Positions 35,801 to 41,379 of a stretch of 64,000 bases of DNA are shown here, in pieces. Each line of letters opens with the position of its first letter. Positions within the stretch are counted from its first letter, which is position 1. The stretch is from Siphonodentalium dalli (taxonomy: Eukaryota; Mollusca; Scaphopoda; Gadilida; Siphonodentaliidae). The stretch covers positions 213,014,151 to 213,078,150 of the forward strand of contig CP136065.1 in NCBI GenBank assembly GCA_032622095.1. Reading direction: 5' to 3'. The notes below the pieces were generated by a model. The model saw nothing but the letters and a program-made list of their open reading frames with translations. It had not been told where the DNA came from and made no database searches. The position numbers were made by a program, and so were the translations under genes.

Positions 35801-37169
35801 CTTATTTATCTAACAGGACACAACGGGTACAAGTTGGACAAACCTTTTCGAGTCCCCTGAAATTGAATGCAGGAGTGCCCCCAGGCTTGATTATTGGCCC
35901 TTTCTTCTTCTTAGTTTTTATAAATTATATACATGAAAATTTAGTATCTTTCACGCCGACGCCCCGTGTGTTTTACATCCTCAGAAGACGCTAGTTCTTC
36001 ATGTGAACAGAACTTGCAAACAGACGTAGAAAGTATATAATGTGGTCCAAGCAATGGCTGGTATAATTCAACTCTTCTAATTAAAAAAAATAATGGATTT
36101 TTCCTTTTCATCTAATTACCACACTTTAAATGTCGAGGTGACAAGCAAGCGAGTAACTAATTTTTGCGAACGTTTAAGATCTCGCCTATCGCAACTGAGA
36201 TGTTTGAATTCCACAGTTAATCGGCGAAATTTGAAATGTATGCATTAAACCTTTATTTTGCCGCTTATGGATTACGGAGATGTAATATTGGTCCAGGCAC
36301 CGAGTACTCTTCATGAACGGCTTGATTTGATACACCGCGCGAAATTTTATTGGGTTAAATAAATCTGTTCCGAATATAAAACACCCACCGAAGTAGGATG
36401 GCCGACACTTGACATCAGACGCAAACACCATAAATTTAATACTTGGTAGAAAATAATTCTTGGTAAAGCACCAACTTATCTGAGTTCACTTTTACCGTTG
36501 CTAAAGATCAATCTACCCACTCACATCGATATCCATTACAATTCTTACAGAAACGCACCAATACCGAACATATTAAATCTGCCTATCTGTCTGAGGTGGT
36601 GCCCATATATAATGCCGTGGTAATAAATGGTTCATCTGATCGCCCGAAAACCGACATCATGAAATTAATGTTTGACAAATTGTCTATTTTACCTCTTAAA
36701 CCGCTGCCATGCTTCAAATTTTGGAAACTATATCTCTATAACAGCCCACTATCAATGCGAGTTTTTGAACAGGCATAACATTTCCAAATTTTGAAAATAT
36801 ATACCTAAGTTGCCCCCCCCCCCGCCACAAGGTCCATGAAGCGAGGACTCACATACTTCTCGTAACTCAAATAGCTGTCAAAAGTTAGAGTTCTTTCTCT
36901 TTATTAGGGAGATGCGAAAAGGATACACAAAGAATATCGGTCGGTTACGAAAGCCAAAGGGCGCAGACGCTAAAAGTAATATGGCTAACCTACGAAGCCT
37001 CATCAAGAACGCTTTACACCAACACTCTGCGCCAAATGTGAAGCAGGACTCATCAGAAACACCACCTACGAAGTTTGGCAGGATGGTGAAAAGACTATCT
37101 TTGACTGCTGCCTTCAAATTTTCGGATAAGTTTTCCCCGCAAAATGGTCCTCTTCTGCTAGAAACTTAA
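3476..37169 (+). CDS. LRRC74-like: LRRC74-like leucine-rich repeat and EF-hand protein, 12-exon gene
   Basis: Twelve exons (3476-3800, 6130-6317, 14485-14592, 20306-20399, 22616-22665, 25450-25531, 26709-26794, 29847-30041, 31250-31345, 32160-32417, 34914-34999, 36908-37169) join in phase to 1830 nt, or 609 residues plus a stop. Every junction has a GT donor and an AG acceptor. Residues 1-108 are basic and Ser-rich with no recognised domain. Residues about 150-400 hold roughly eight ribonuclease-inhibitor-type LRRs of about 28 residues (for example LDLSGNELGLDGA and LDLSYNKLDEASC). Residues 477-488 and 513-524 are canonical EF-hand loops (DSDNNMTLSRDE and DADEDDSIDLEE). The LRR-then-EF-hand order and the linker between them match the LRRC74A/B family, whose biochemical role is poorly known; LRRs suggest protein binding and the loops suggest calcium binding. 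The start ATG has A at -3. The introns are full of mobile-element remnants. NLR-type LRR proteins are less likely because there is no NACHT domain and EF-hands follow the repeats. Confidence 0.88.
3853..4316. repeat. Minisatellite, 34-35 bp unit, about 13 copies
   Basis: The unit contains GTCACACAGGTGCATGTAGC followed by CAGCTTTTTATGA or CAGCTGTTTATGTGT. The later half alternates two unit types, giving a roughly 70-bp higher-order period. It begins about 50 bp past the donor of exon 1 and lies in intron 1. Confidence 0.9.
4550..5595. repeat. Three diverged tandem units of about 150-190 bp
   Basis: Units at about 4555-4715, 5265-5435 and 5463-5590 share CAGTAGTCGTA, GGACGCTCCAAA/GGACGGTCCAAA, CTTTTCGCA, AAAATCGTGCC and CTTCTTGCGACTCGCAGTA. 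A separate 24-bp tandem pair containing GCTCGGCCTCGGGGTCGCAC is at about 5014-5062. Confidence 0.6.
5596..5935. mobile_element. Family A TTAA-type palindromic MITE (A1)
   Basis: Bounded by TTAACCCTTTACCCAACA and its exact reverse complement, with TTAA at both ends. Inside are two 69-nt hairpins (about 5629-5697 and 5726-5794) in opposite orientation; the spacer is short in this copy. The TTAA target and CCC start resemble piggyBac-type elements, but no transposase is present. Confidence 0.88.
6130..6317 (+). CDS. LRRC74-like: LRRC74-like exon 2
   Basis: The acceptor TTCACAG ends at 6129 and the donor GTAAGT starts at 6318. The exon begins by completing an Asp codon (phase 1) and ends in phase 0. 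It encodes DDMDGDEQIGHN, then a helical stretch with YYERICKLLSVTPV, then the start of the first leucine-rich repeat (VDLSNALLGPLDVKAI). A TTAA-type MITE starts about 15 bp past the donor. Confidence 0.85.
6333..7088. mobile_element. Family B MITE split by a family C insertion (B2)
   Basis: The left end CCTTCCATGACTGGAGCTTCC and right end GGTCATGAAAGGGTTAA are family B ends. The middle is interrupted by family C at 6464-6983. The left part holds one hairpin core; the right part holds half of another. Confidence 0.75.
6464..6983. mobile_element. Family C MITE nested in family B (C2)
   Basis: It begins TTAAAGATACGGGCGGCGTT and ends CCGCCCGTGCATTTAA. It sits inside B2, so this copy is younger than B2. 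Its right half, from 6587, is included in the 2.2-kb direct duplication. Confidence 0.85.
7260..7770 (+). mobile_element. Family D hairpin-headed MITE (D1)
   Basis: A 103-nt near-perfect palindrome (7260-7362) starting CTACAACTCGTCCCCAGTTT is followed by a body of about 400 bp. The body is bounded by CTATTTATTACATGATC and its reverse complement near 7748-7766. Other copies are at 11896, 13774 (reverse) and 54301. No transposase is present. Confidence 0.75.
8371..8674. repeat. Family F inverted repeat, 76-79 bp arms
   Basis: The left arm (8371-8449) starts GGCTGAAGGGGTCACTCTCA and the right arm (8599-8674) is its reverse complement, ending GTGACCCCTTCAG. The loop is about 150 bp. Each arm contains two CTGAAGGGTACACA motifs. 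The duplicate copy is at 13021-13324. Confidence 0.8.
8767..8831. repeat. 65-bp boundary repeat, copy 1
   Basis: The unit starts TCAATATAAGATAGGAAATT and runs to ACATGACATAC; it contains the palindrome TAGGAAATTTCCTA. It directly follows the left 2.2-kb duplicate. Other copies are at 10280 (short), 10479 and 11177. Confidence 0.75.
9160..9330. repeat. Local imperfect tandem duplication
   Basis: Two units share TATAGCAGGATTTAGT and GTGTATAGCCCA, and the 20-mer TCAATATAATTCTGTGATAT is itself repeated at about 9200 and 9229. No coding function is apparent. Confidence 0.55.
9690..10172 (-). pseudogene. Penelope-like reverse transcriptase fragment
   Basis: The minus strand encodes VKLQKRGYSGSDIQQYMGDI, then THHK-like sequence, NNLSRTLGKYWNMI and FVDSKPSIIYKRGRNLGEII. 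This is the pattern seen downstream of the catalytic motifs in Penelope-type reverse transcriptases (a kRGY helix, then a YKR-x-NLR segment). No catalytic motifs remain, and there is a stop upstream of the fragment and another after ISIKRV. Confidence 0.55.
10303..10482 (-). pseudogene. Second Penelope-like fragment, shorter
   Basis: The minus strand reads ARRDIFVVKLRKRGYSGSEF followed by QQYMADIKFTDRNSYL, paralogous to 10000-10172 at roughly 88 percent by eye. It starts and ends next to copies of the 65-bp boundary repeat. Confidence 0.55.
10479..10529. repeat. 65-bp boundary repeat, truncated copies
   Basis: The sequence TCAATATAAGATAGGAAATT through ATTATGGTCAGTG matches copy 1 and is cut short. 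A 23-bp remnant is at 10280-10303. Both abut the Penelope-like fragment. Confidence 0.7.
11177..11241. repeat. 65-bp boundary repeat, full copy
   Basis: It matches 8767-8831 essentially base for base and stops 10 bp before the right 2.2-kb duplicate begins. Confidence 0.8.
11251..13416. repeat. Direct segmental duplication, right copy (2.17 kb)
   Basis: This is the near-identical partner of 6587-8766. It includes a truncated family C and B piece (to about 11760), D2 (hairpin 11896-11998, body to about 12405) and the family F repeat (13021-13324). It has a 14-bp difference near 12945. Confidence 0.9.
11896..12405 (+). mobile_element. Family D MITE (D2)
   Basis: Copy of D1 carried by the direct duplication; the hairpin 11896-11998 has a few substitutions (for example a C to T in the left arm that breaks one pair). 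Confidence 0.75.
13700..13765. repeat. Short tandem pair, about 33-bp unit
   Basis: Two units of ATATATATATGTTGATACAT followed by TAATATGTC sit next to D3. Confidence 0.7.
13774..14319 (-). mobile_element. Family D MITE, reverse orientation (D3)
   Basis: The body 13774-14175 is the reverse complement of the D1 body (GGTTTATTACATGATACTAC ... GTTCGTTTAATAACAGG). The hairpin at 14179-14319 is 141 nt and keeps a longer central arm, with AAATTAGGTCTGGA in the centre. It lies about 165 bp upstream of exon 3. Confidence 0.75.
14485..14592 (+). CDS. LRRC74-like: LRRC74-like exon 3
   Basis: The acceptor TTTCACAG ends at 14484 and the donor GTAAGT starts at 14593. The exon is 36 codons, phase 0 to 0. 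It encodes a textbook ribonuclease-inhibitor-type repeat containing IQQLDLSGNELGLDGAFYLA, residues 172-207. Confidence 0.9.
14670..15121. mobile_element. Family C MITE, diverged (C3)
   Basis: It begins TTAAAGGTACGGTTGGCCTT and ends GGCCTCTTGTGCCTTTAA. It retains AAAAACCGCCAAAAATAG and AATAAAGAGCG internally. It is inserted about 80 bp past the donor of exon 3. Confidence 0.75.
15122..16197. other. Intron 3 stretch, nothing recognised
   Basis: No exon or known repeat is seen; several AT-rich and CACAGTAGG-like short repeats occur near 15590-15660. Confidence 0.4.
16198..18038. mobile_element. 1.84-kb terminal-inverted-repeat element, no transposase (G)
   Basis: The left end GGGGCCTATACTATAGAATA and right end TATTCTATAGTATAGGCCCC are exact reverse complements, and similarity extends to about 35 bp. 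Related GAGTACTAT / GTACTATAGAAC motifs recur inside near both ends (16262, 16330, 17650, 17735, 17945). The interior has no ORF longer than about 75 codons. No target-site duplication is evident. Confidence 0.65.
18039..19780. other. Intron 3 stretch, short repeats only
   Basis: A 38-bp tandem pair with CTGCAGTACATA and CTGGGTAATAA is at about 18527-18605, and a C16 run is at about 19144. A segment at 19200-19265 (AAAGGTGGTCTATATCTTTG) is the reverse of 29780-29840. No exon is seen. Confidence 0.45.
19785..20170 (-). mobile_element. Helitron-like 3' terminus on the minus strand
   Basis: Read on the minus strand the sequence ends in a small GC-rich hairpin (CCGAGCGAAGTCGGGC), a few bases, then CTAG followed by T, as at Helitron 3' ends. 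The terminus is at 19785. The segment to about 20170 (GAAGCGTTTTCGGACAGGGG) recurs near 29440 and 29740. The 5' end was not located. Confidence 0.45.
20306..20399 (+). CDS. LRRC74-like: LRRC74-like exon 4
   Basis: The acceptor TTTGTAG ends at 20305 and the donor GTGAGT starts at 20400. It encodes the repeat NLSSTYIDCEGLGYLTN and the start of the next (CLRILNLS), ending in phase 1. The following Gly codon is completed only by exon 5. Confidence 0.85.
20624..20679. repeat. 56-nt palindrome in intron 4
   Basis: GGAAATGTTTAGATAATAAG and its complementary arm CTTATTATCTGGACATTTCC pair with a few mismatches around a short loop. No other copy was noticed. Confidence 0.6.
21075..21390. repeat. Family K interspersed repeat, about 300 bp
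   Basis: It contains CTGGCAAGTTTGCAC, ATTTGCCTGCAAATAC, ATGATTGATTCTTGCGAGAT and CTTCTCATATAGTTAGCTGT, all of which recur at 40650-40985, 41190-41340, 61690-61960 and 61975-62140. No terminal inverted repeats were identified. Confidence 0.6.
21805..22204. mobile_element. Family A palindromic MITE (A2)
   Basis: Bounded by TTAACTCTTTACCCAACA and TGTTGGGTAAAGGGTTAA, 400 bp. Hairpins lie at about 21835-21903 and 21983-22051 in opposite orientation around a 79-bp A/T-rich spacer. The right third contains ATCACAATGTGGTCAAGGAG and TTGGCCGGTTTTGGCCGG. Confidence 0.9.
22616..22665 (+). CDS. LRRC74-like: LRRC74-like exon 5 (50-nt micro-exon)
   Basis: This short exon is flanked by TTATTCACAG and GTAAGC. 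It completes the Gly codon left by exon 4 and encodes NDFGSASADHVSTLIT, giving a continuous LNLSGNDFGSASADHVS repeat across the junction. Without it the phases of exons 4 and 6 do not match, which is the main argument for its reality. Confidence 0.85.
22666..25449. other. Intron 5 with a 73-bp exact direct repeat
   Basis: No exon is seen. The segment from TGGTGAATCGAGCGGCCCCT to CTCTGGGGTTG occurs at 23853-23925 and again at 24208-24280. The 23230-24310 interval is visibly richer in G and C, and in TCGTCTGC and GTCTGCGTGG motifs, than its surroundings; I do not recognise it. An imperfect 81-nt hairpin (AGAGCAC...GTGCTCT) is at 25059-25139. Confidence 0.5.
25450..25531 (+). CDS. LRRC74-like: LRRC74-like exon 6
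   Basis: The acceptor TTTCCACAG ends at 25449 and the donor GTTAGT starts at 25532 (weaker than the others). It encodes the repeat DAVSIRELDLSYNKLDEASC and the helix that follows, entering in phase 0 and leaving in phase 1. Confidence 0.85.
25532..27189. other. Introns 6 and 7, no repeat recognised
   Basis: Apart from exon 7, no conserved coding sequence or repeat family was noted here. Confidence 0.4.
26709..26794 (+). CDS. LRRC74-like: LRRC74-like exon 7
   Basis: The acceptor AATTACAG ends at 26708 and the donor GTGAGT starts at 26795. It completes a Gly codon from exon 6 and encodes the repeat SNTKLNKLNLKWNHFRQRGL, leaving in phase 0. Confidence 0.85.
27190..27635. mobile_element. Family B palindromic MITE, most complete copy (B4)
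   Basis: Bounded by TTAACCCTTTCATGA and its reverse complement, TCATGAAAGGGTTAA, and by GGAGCT/AGCTCC further in. Two hairpins (about 27237-27305 and 27514-27583) carry the same core as family A. The spacer is a long run of GTTAAAGAATGTAAGAAAAA-like repeats. Confidence 0.85.
27640..28850. other. Intron 7 stretch, nothing recognised
   Basis: No exon or repeat is recognised; around 28500-28570 there is a CCGAAGGTTCCATATTCCGA motif repeated locally. Confidence 0.4.
28857..29347 (+). mobile_element. Helitron-like (HINE-type) 3' end with tandem repeats
   Basis: A (TCTG)n tract at 28857-28898 is followed by about three units of 120 bp (GAGCCCGTGCGAC at 28988, 29108 and 29230), then a hairpin AGCCCG...CGGGCT (29318-29336), six bases, and CTAG before T at 29348. 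Hairpin plus CTRR and internal minisatellites are typical of non-autonomous Helitrons. The left boundary was not found. Confidence 0.65.
29439..29800. repeat. Inverted repeat flanking about 190 bp
   Basis: The left arm reads GAAGACCCCTGTCCGGAAAG then GCTTCTATCAATTAATATTG; the right arm is its diverged reverse complement near 29710-29765. The same sequence occurs near 20040-20115. It may be a decayed foldback or part of a Helitron body. Confidence 0.5.
29847..30041 (+). CDS. LRRC74-like: LRRC74-like exon 8 (two repeats)
   Basis: The acceptor TTTCCGCAG ends at 29846 and the donor GTACCA starts at 30042 (weak at +4 to +6). Its 65 codons encode two leucine-rich repeats, WLDFSWNGFGVDGCIAIAET and YLDLTSTRICEAGLRYILQ, phase 0 to 0. 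A palindromic MITE starts 34 bp downstream, and read-through past the donor stays open into it until 30185. Confidence 0.87.
30075..30474. mobile_element. Family A palindromic MITE (A3), next to exon 8
   Basis: Bounded by TTAACCCTTTACCCAACA and its exact reverse complement; 400 bp; about 97-98 percent like A2 by eye. Hairpins lie at about 30105-30173 and 30254-30322. It starts 33 bp after the donor of exon 8. Confidence 0.9.
30475..31249. other. Intron 8 remainder, nothing recognised
   Basis: No exon or repeat family is seen. Confidence 0.4.
31250..31345 (+). CDS. LRRC74-like: LRRC74-like exon 9 (last repeat)
   Basis: The acceptor CTTTTGCAG ends at 31249 and the donor GTGAGT starts at 31346. 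It has 32 codons, phase 0 to 0, and encodes the last repeat (LGYNPLPTFAALSVIKTLQ) and the linker towards the EF-hand part. Confidence 0.87.
31451..31816. mobile_element. 366-bp terminal-inverted-repeat element (H)
   Basis: The left end CTTAGTGAACGTTCAGACGA and the right end TCGAACGTTCACTAAG are complementary, and the similarity runs about 38 bp inward through GACCAC(G/T)ATTCAATCGTAA. The interior repeats AATCGTG-like motifs. No ORF. Confidence 0.65.
32160..32417 (+). CDS. LRRC74-like: LRRC74-like exon 10 (linker and EF-hand 1)
   Basis: The acceptor CCGCCACAG ends at 32159 and the donor GTAAGT starts at 32418. Its 86 codons are noticeably GC-richer than the flanking introns. It encodes INEEFIEELNILKCSRDITV, a family-specific linker, and then the first EF-hand with calcium-ligand positions D477, D479, N481, T483, S485 and E488 of the predicted protein. 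Confidence 0.9.
32707..32820. repeat. (GA)n microsatellite
   Basis: An almost pure GA run of about 70 bp follows an impure GAGAGATAAGAGAAGAGAAG leader, in intron 10. Confidence 0.95.
33394..33762. mobile_element. Family B MITE, left-truncated (B5)
   Basis: It starts inside a hairpin (TCGCCTCGCATATATAAGAG), has a long TTTTTCTTACATTCTT-rich spacer and a second, shortened hairpin near 33668-33712, and ends GCTCCCGTCATGAAACGG then TTAA. Confidence 0.7.
33947..34115. mobile_element. Family B MITE, degraded (B6)
   Basis: It begins CTAACCCTTCCATGGAGCTT and ends near GAATGAAATGG; most of the hairpin arms are lost. Confidence 0.55.
34914..34999 (+). CDS. LRRC74-like: LRRC74-like exon 11 (EF-hand 2, first part)
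   Basis: A long T tract and TAG end at 34913, and the donor GTGAGT starts at 35000. It encodes KLNIPMSEDDLNRLIYQLDA and loop residues up to position 11 of the second EF-hand. An unspliced transcript would meet a stop (TGA at 35001) before the invariant twelfth loop residue, so splicing to exon 12 is needed to complete the motif. Confidence 0.87.
35056..35181. mobile_element. 126-bp hairpin MITE (I)
   Basis: TACTGGCCTAATTAGTTGAC at the left pairs with GTCAATTACTTAGGCCAGTA at the right, and the arms continue for about 45 bp. Its centre (GGATTTAGTCGGAAATATGG in reverse) is also found at 49047-49095. Confidence 0.75.
35462..36835 (+). pseudogene. Decayed non-LTR retrotransposon, RT part
   Basis: The frame reads WKQANVNPIHKQ, then YQPDFIPGHSTLYHC, then CQALDKKLCACAIFCDISKA (RT motif A, with FERVWHEGLL after it), LLAWIQTYLSNRTQRVQV and LNAGVPPGLIIGPFFFLVFI. 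The YADD region is destroyed by a frameshift at about 35940. Downstream sequence (SKQWLV.FN, then LLPLLKINLPTH) is the usual RT thumb and tail. It fits a Jockey/CR1-type LINE and sits in intron 11. Confidence 0.8.
36908..37169 (+). CDS. LRRC74-like: LRRC74-like exon 12 (terminal exon)
   Basis: The acceptor CTTTATTAG ends at 36907. The first base completes a Glu codon and the next codon is the Glu at position 12 of EF-hand 2, so the calcium loop is restored exactly. The remaining 85 residues are basic (REKG-like start MRKGYTKNIGRLRKPKG) with no recognised domain, ending in TAA at 37167. A frameshifted copy lies at 59435-59600. Confidence 0.85.
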
Positions 37170-38229
37170 GCCTTTCTTCGCTTAATGGGTTCTGCCATCG
37201 CTAATAACAGTATACTTTGGAATGGTATACTATTCATCTGGAGGAATGTCCAGGAAACACGCAGACCACAGGCCGAAGAACAGATAATACAAGTGCAGAA
37301 GAATTCTTCTCATTATGTGGAAATATTCAAAAATATGTTCAACAAATGGTATGTATAGCCATTGAACTTGTCTGAACATTTCACAAGTGAACTTCTCGCG
37401 GAGTATGCCCCTATTTGGTAAAATGGTTAAGTCATATCCTGAACTCATGCGGTCACACATCAGTCTGCATATGAGTGAAGCGAAGAAATAGTTAACTACG
37501 TATATTACTAAAATTTAGCCTCAATCGGAATATCTATAATATACTATGACGTCTTCGCTTGTTTTCATTATTAAAGCTAACCAACGAAATTGGTCTAAAT
37601 TAAACTAATAGGCCTAAATAGCATGTGAATTCTTTGGAAGGTGTGAAGTAATTTCATCTTGTTGGTCCATTGCCGATTCCGCACTTTAGCAATCTCATCA
37701 CAGTTGCTAACTGGAAGTCACGTGACAATTTCTCCAAAATTCATACCCGCAATCTGTGAAAAGTCACTGATGGATATAGAAAGAAAATATATGACGTCAT
37801 TCACCAGCGCCTAAGGTATAAACAATCATGCGCGCCTATATATGCACGTTTTGTGGTGTTGGAAAGACTATACCACATAATGTTTAATGGTTTCTACTCC
37901 TTCGTTTTCTCTGTATACTCAATGACTTATATTGTTATCTATAGTCTTAATACAACTGAAAGCAATTAAACAACCATTCCGTGGTCGATTGCCATGTATG
38001 AATTGTCATCTCCATTTTTATTATTTGATAGGATTAGTTATAATCTTCGCCATGTTTGTTATTTGTTTTTGTATTCTAAGCAACCTGTCCTTATATATGG
38101 ATGTTCTTGCTAATAAATTGTATTATATTATGCAAGTGTATAATGCACCATACACGGGAGCCCCCCAGTTCCAGCAATAGCATTTTGTGTTCATATGCAA
38201 ATTTAGAGCTGAAACATTTACGCGATTTG

Positions 38230-38508
38230 TATCATTGGAACCGGCTCCTTTGCCACATTGTGATAGTTACAGTTATATACCCTGTGCCAATGCATTCTCT
38301 TATATATGCGAGTCGACCATAGGTCGCCTCGCATATATAAGAGAATGCATTGGCCTAAAAAAAAACTTTTTTTACCATTTTTTCTTACAATCTTTAACAA
38401 TTTTATAATTTTTAATGTGTTAAGCCAATGCATTCTCTTATATATGCGAGGCGACCTATGGTCGACTCGCATATATAAGAGAATGCATTGGCACAGGGCC
38501 CTTCTGTT
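38230..38508 (-). mobile_element. Family A core without its ends (A4)
   Basis: In reverse orientation it runs from CATTGGAACCGGCTCCTTTG through both hairpins (38286-38354 and 38424-38492) to GGGCCCTTCTGT. Both 18-bp terminal repeats are missing. The other duplicate copy lacks it at about 60590. Confidence 0.8.
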
Positions 38509-38614
38509 ATTGGGATAATCCGAACGCAATCATTCCATGGACTACTTTCTCTTGAAAATATGAGCGTTCTGAAAAAACTAAGCATATTTATTAAATTGCA
38601 TTGAACAAGATTAT

Positions 38615-39148
38615 TTAAAGGCATGGGCGGCGTTCGTTGCAGAAATGTTCATATTTGTTCAAATCGCCATCAACAGAAGGAATATTAAAATATATATAGT
38701 TTTGTTAATATGCCAAACATAATCAGCGCGTAAATAGTATATTGTCGTCAAGGCGTACGATGGTGTACGTAAACAAGAGCCTGCTCGTGTTACAGAAGTT
38801 TTGCTTCTGTTTACATACCACAACGCAATTCTATTGGTTAATCACACACACACACACATTATATAAACGCTCTTTATTATTTCAATATCAGGAAAACAGT
38901 AACAAAAAACGCTCTTTATGTTTACCATATCCGGATCTAAACAAAAGCCAGGTTATGTAACGTTTTTTGCGTTTGTTTACATAACAAAGGAAAAACATTT
39001 GACAATAACATACTGTTTATGCCATATTTCTGATTGGTATAAGAACAAAGTCTATCTATATTTTACTATTCTTTCTGTTTATAGCGGTTTTTGACGGAGG
39101 TGAATATTTCAACAGCATTCCCACCGCCAACACCGACCGTATCATTAA
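38615..39148 (-). mobile_element. Family C MITE, first of a tandem pair (C4)
   Basis: It begins TTAAAGGCATGGGCGGCGTT and ends CACCGACCGTATCATTAA. The order of internal motifs is reversed relative to C1 (GCTCTTTATTATTTC, then TAAACAAAAGCCAGG). The end TTAA is shared with the next copy. Confidence 0.85.
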
Positions 39149-39658
39149 AGGCACGGGTGGCGTTCGTTGCAGAAATATTTATATTTGTTCAAATCGCCAT
39201 CAACAGAAGGAACACCAAAATATATACAGTTCCGCTCATATGCCAAACATAATCAGCGCGCAAATAGTATATTGTCGTCAAGACGTACGATGGTGTACTT
39301 AAACAAGAGCTTCTGTTGTGCTTCTGTATACATAACACAGCGCATTTCTATTGGTTAATCACACAAAAATGATATAAACGCTCTTTATTATTTCCATATG
39401 AGGAAAACAGTAACAAATAACGCTCTTTATGTTTACCATATCCGGATCTAAACAAAAGCCAGGAAACGTAACGTTTTTTGCTTTTGTTTACATAACAAAG
39501 GGGGAATAATTGACAATAATATACTGTTTGTGCATATTTCTGATTGGCATAAGAACAAAGTCTGTCTATATCTTACTCTCCCTTCTGTTTATGGCGGTTT
39601 TTGACGGAGGTGAATATTTTAACAGCATACCCACCGCCAACCCCGCCCGTATCTTTAA
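39145..39658 (-). mobile_element. Family C MITE, second of a tandem pair (C5)
   Basis: It begins TTAAAGGCACGGGTGGCGTT and ends CCCCGCCCGTATCTTTAA. It is head-to-tail with C4, sharing one TTAA. The matching site in the other duplicate (about 60752) is empty. Confidence 0.85.
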
Positions 39659-41379
39659 GGTACTATTAGATATAGATGAAACGTATATTTATAGCTATCT
39701 AATGCGACACATCCCTAAATAGGAAATTGCATAACATTGCAAGGTACTTGCTAATGGTTTGTACGTGATGTGTCTATTTATAATATTATGGTGAATTTGT
39801 TATTGAAATATTAAATAATTATTAACGTATAAATTGCTTGTATAAATTGTTTGTATATATGTCTATGTTTAGCTTTGTTCCAGCTCAAATTTTGGCTTTA
39901 CAAATAAACAATCAATCAGCTTTTATATAATATAATTTAACATAACAGCGGTATTATGTCCCAATGAAACAAAACTTATAAAAAAAAACACAACCATGGG
40001 ATAATGCATGCATGGGTTGGACTATTTCGGTTTTATATGTGAATAATCAAAATGTGTCAGATTTAGACTGAATGTGTTATAGTCTTCCTAATTTCAAGAA
40101 CAAATTCGGTATCATTGTGTAGTTGTGAAAGATATGCGATTTGCGGCGAAGAATCTGTTTCTGTTCCTCACAGATTTCAATAATTTTTCAGAAATTTGTT
40201 GAACAAAATAAATCCTACGTGCCAGAAATGGATAGTGATTGATACTCTTCCCATTCATATAACTATTTGTCAGTGAGATTGCGTAATTTGCTTGAAATCG
40301 GCGATTTTCTACAAAGAATCTGTTACGTTATTTGGAGTGCTAATTGCCGATTTACCGCTTGACGTTCCTTGCCAATTATACAATTCTCAAAAATGTTGCA
40401 TTGGTCATGAAGGGAGATGTTGTACTTTCGAATGATGTATAATGGTATTGTTTTATTGCGTAAAACGCGAGAAAATTAAGTTGATATATCTCTTCCTGTT
40501 ACTCGGAAAAGTCACTTGTTACTCGGAAGCTGTTCCTCTTCCTGGTTCCGTTCCTGCTAGTCAATCACTCATGCATAAAGTTTGCATAAAAAATGGTTAG
40601 ACATTGGTGCGAATTACATTAAGCAACACAATTCAGAATTTGACATTAAATGTACTGTGTGGCATTTAGTGTACGTACACACACAGGTAAGTTTGACTGG
40701 TGTTTTTCCCCCGACAGTTCGCCATAGAAAACCGTATGCTGTCAGAATATGCATGTACGTACATATGCGTATAAAATGAATACTTACCAAACTATAGACA
40801 CGAGAAGAAAATAATTTGTAGTTAACATGTAAAGGTGGTGGTAAAATTTGCCTTCAAATACATGTACGATTGATTAATGCAAGGTAATTGCATGCTATTT
40901 ACAGACAAATTGTCGACCGATAAGATCGCTAAAGGTTGACCTACAGAGGTTTTACTTCCCATATAGTTAGCGGTGGTACATATGCATTTATAAGATTTTT
41001 TGCATTCGTGTTCTGTAATAATATACCTTTCTGTATTTGACATAAAAATGACAAATATATGTGCGAGCTACGGCTACGGCGATACTATGGATTACAGAGA
41101 TTGCCTATTGATCGGAATAGCACATAAAGTAACGGAGGCTAGCGTGTGTAGTGGCGAATACAATGGGCGACAAGTAATTCTATTGTGAGGGTACGTTCAT
41201 GCACTTGTCACGTTTGCACGTCATTTTTGTGCAGCCATTTTGTCGTAGAAAAACATATGGTGCTAGCATATGAGCGGCAACGTGCATATCATATGAATAT
41301 TTACCAAACTAACGACATGAGAAGTAAAATAGTGTATAACAGTGCTATATGTTATTTAAAATGTGCTTTCACTGTGGTT

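Larger units (their letters stand above)
36893..41340. repeat. Segmental duplication, left copy
   Basis: Exon 12 and the sequence after it recur at 59421-62140, same orientation and about 22 kb away. Shared anchors include TCACTGATGGATATAGAAAG (37764 and 59687), CCATTCCGTGG (37975 and 59916), TTATTTGATAGGATTAG (38022 and 60366), the 40150-40640 block (matching 61195-61655) and family K repeats. The copies differ by several insertions and deletions listed separately. Confidence 0.85.

Noticed and set aside
38187-38529. Overlapping ORFs on both strands containing CANAFSYICESTIGRLAYIR or LLYMRVDHRSPRIYKRMHW
   Set aside because: These are the palindromic core translated in different frames; they recur at every copy and show no sign of being genes.
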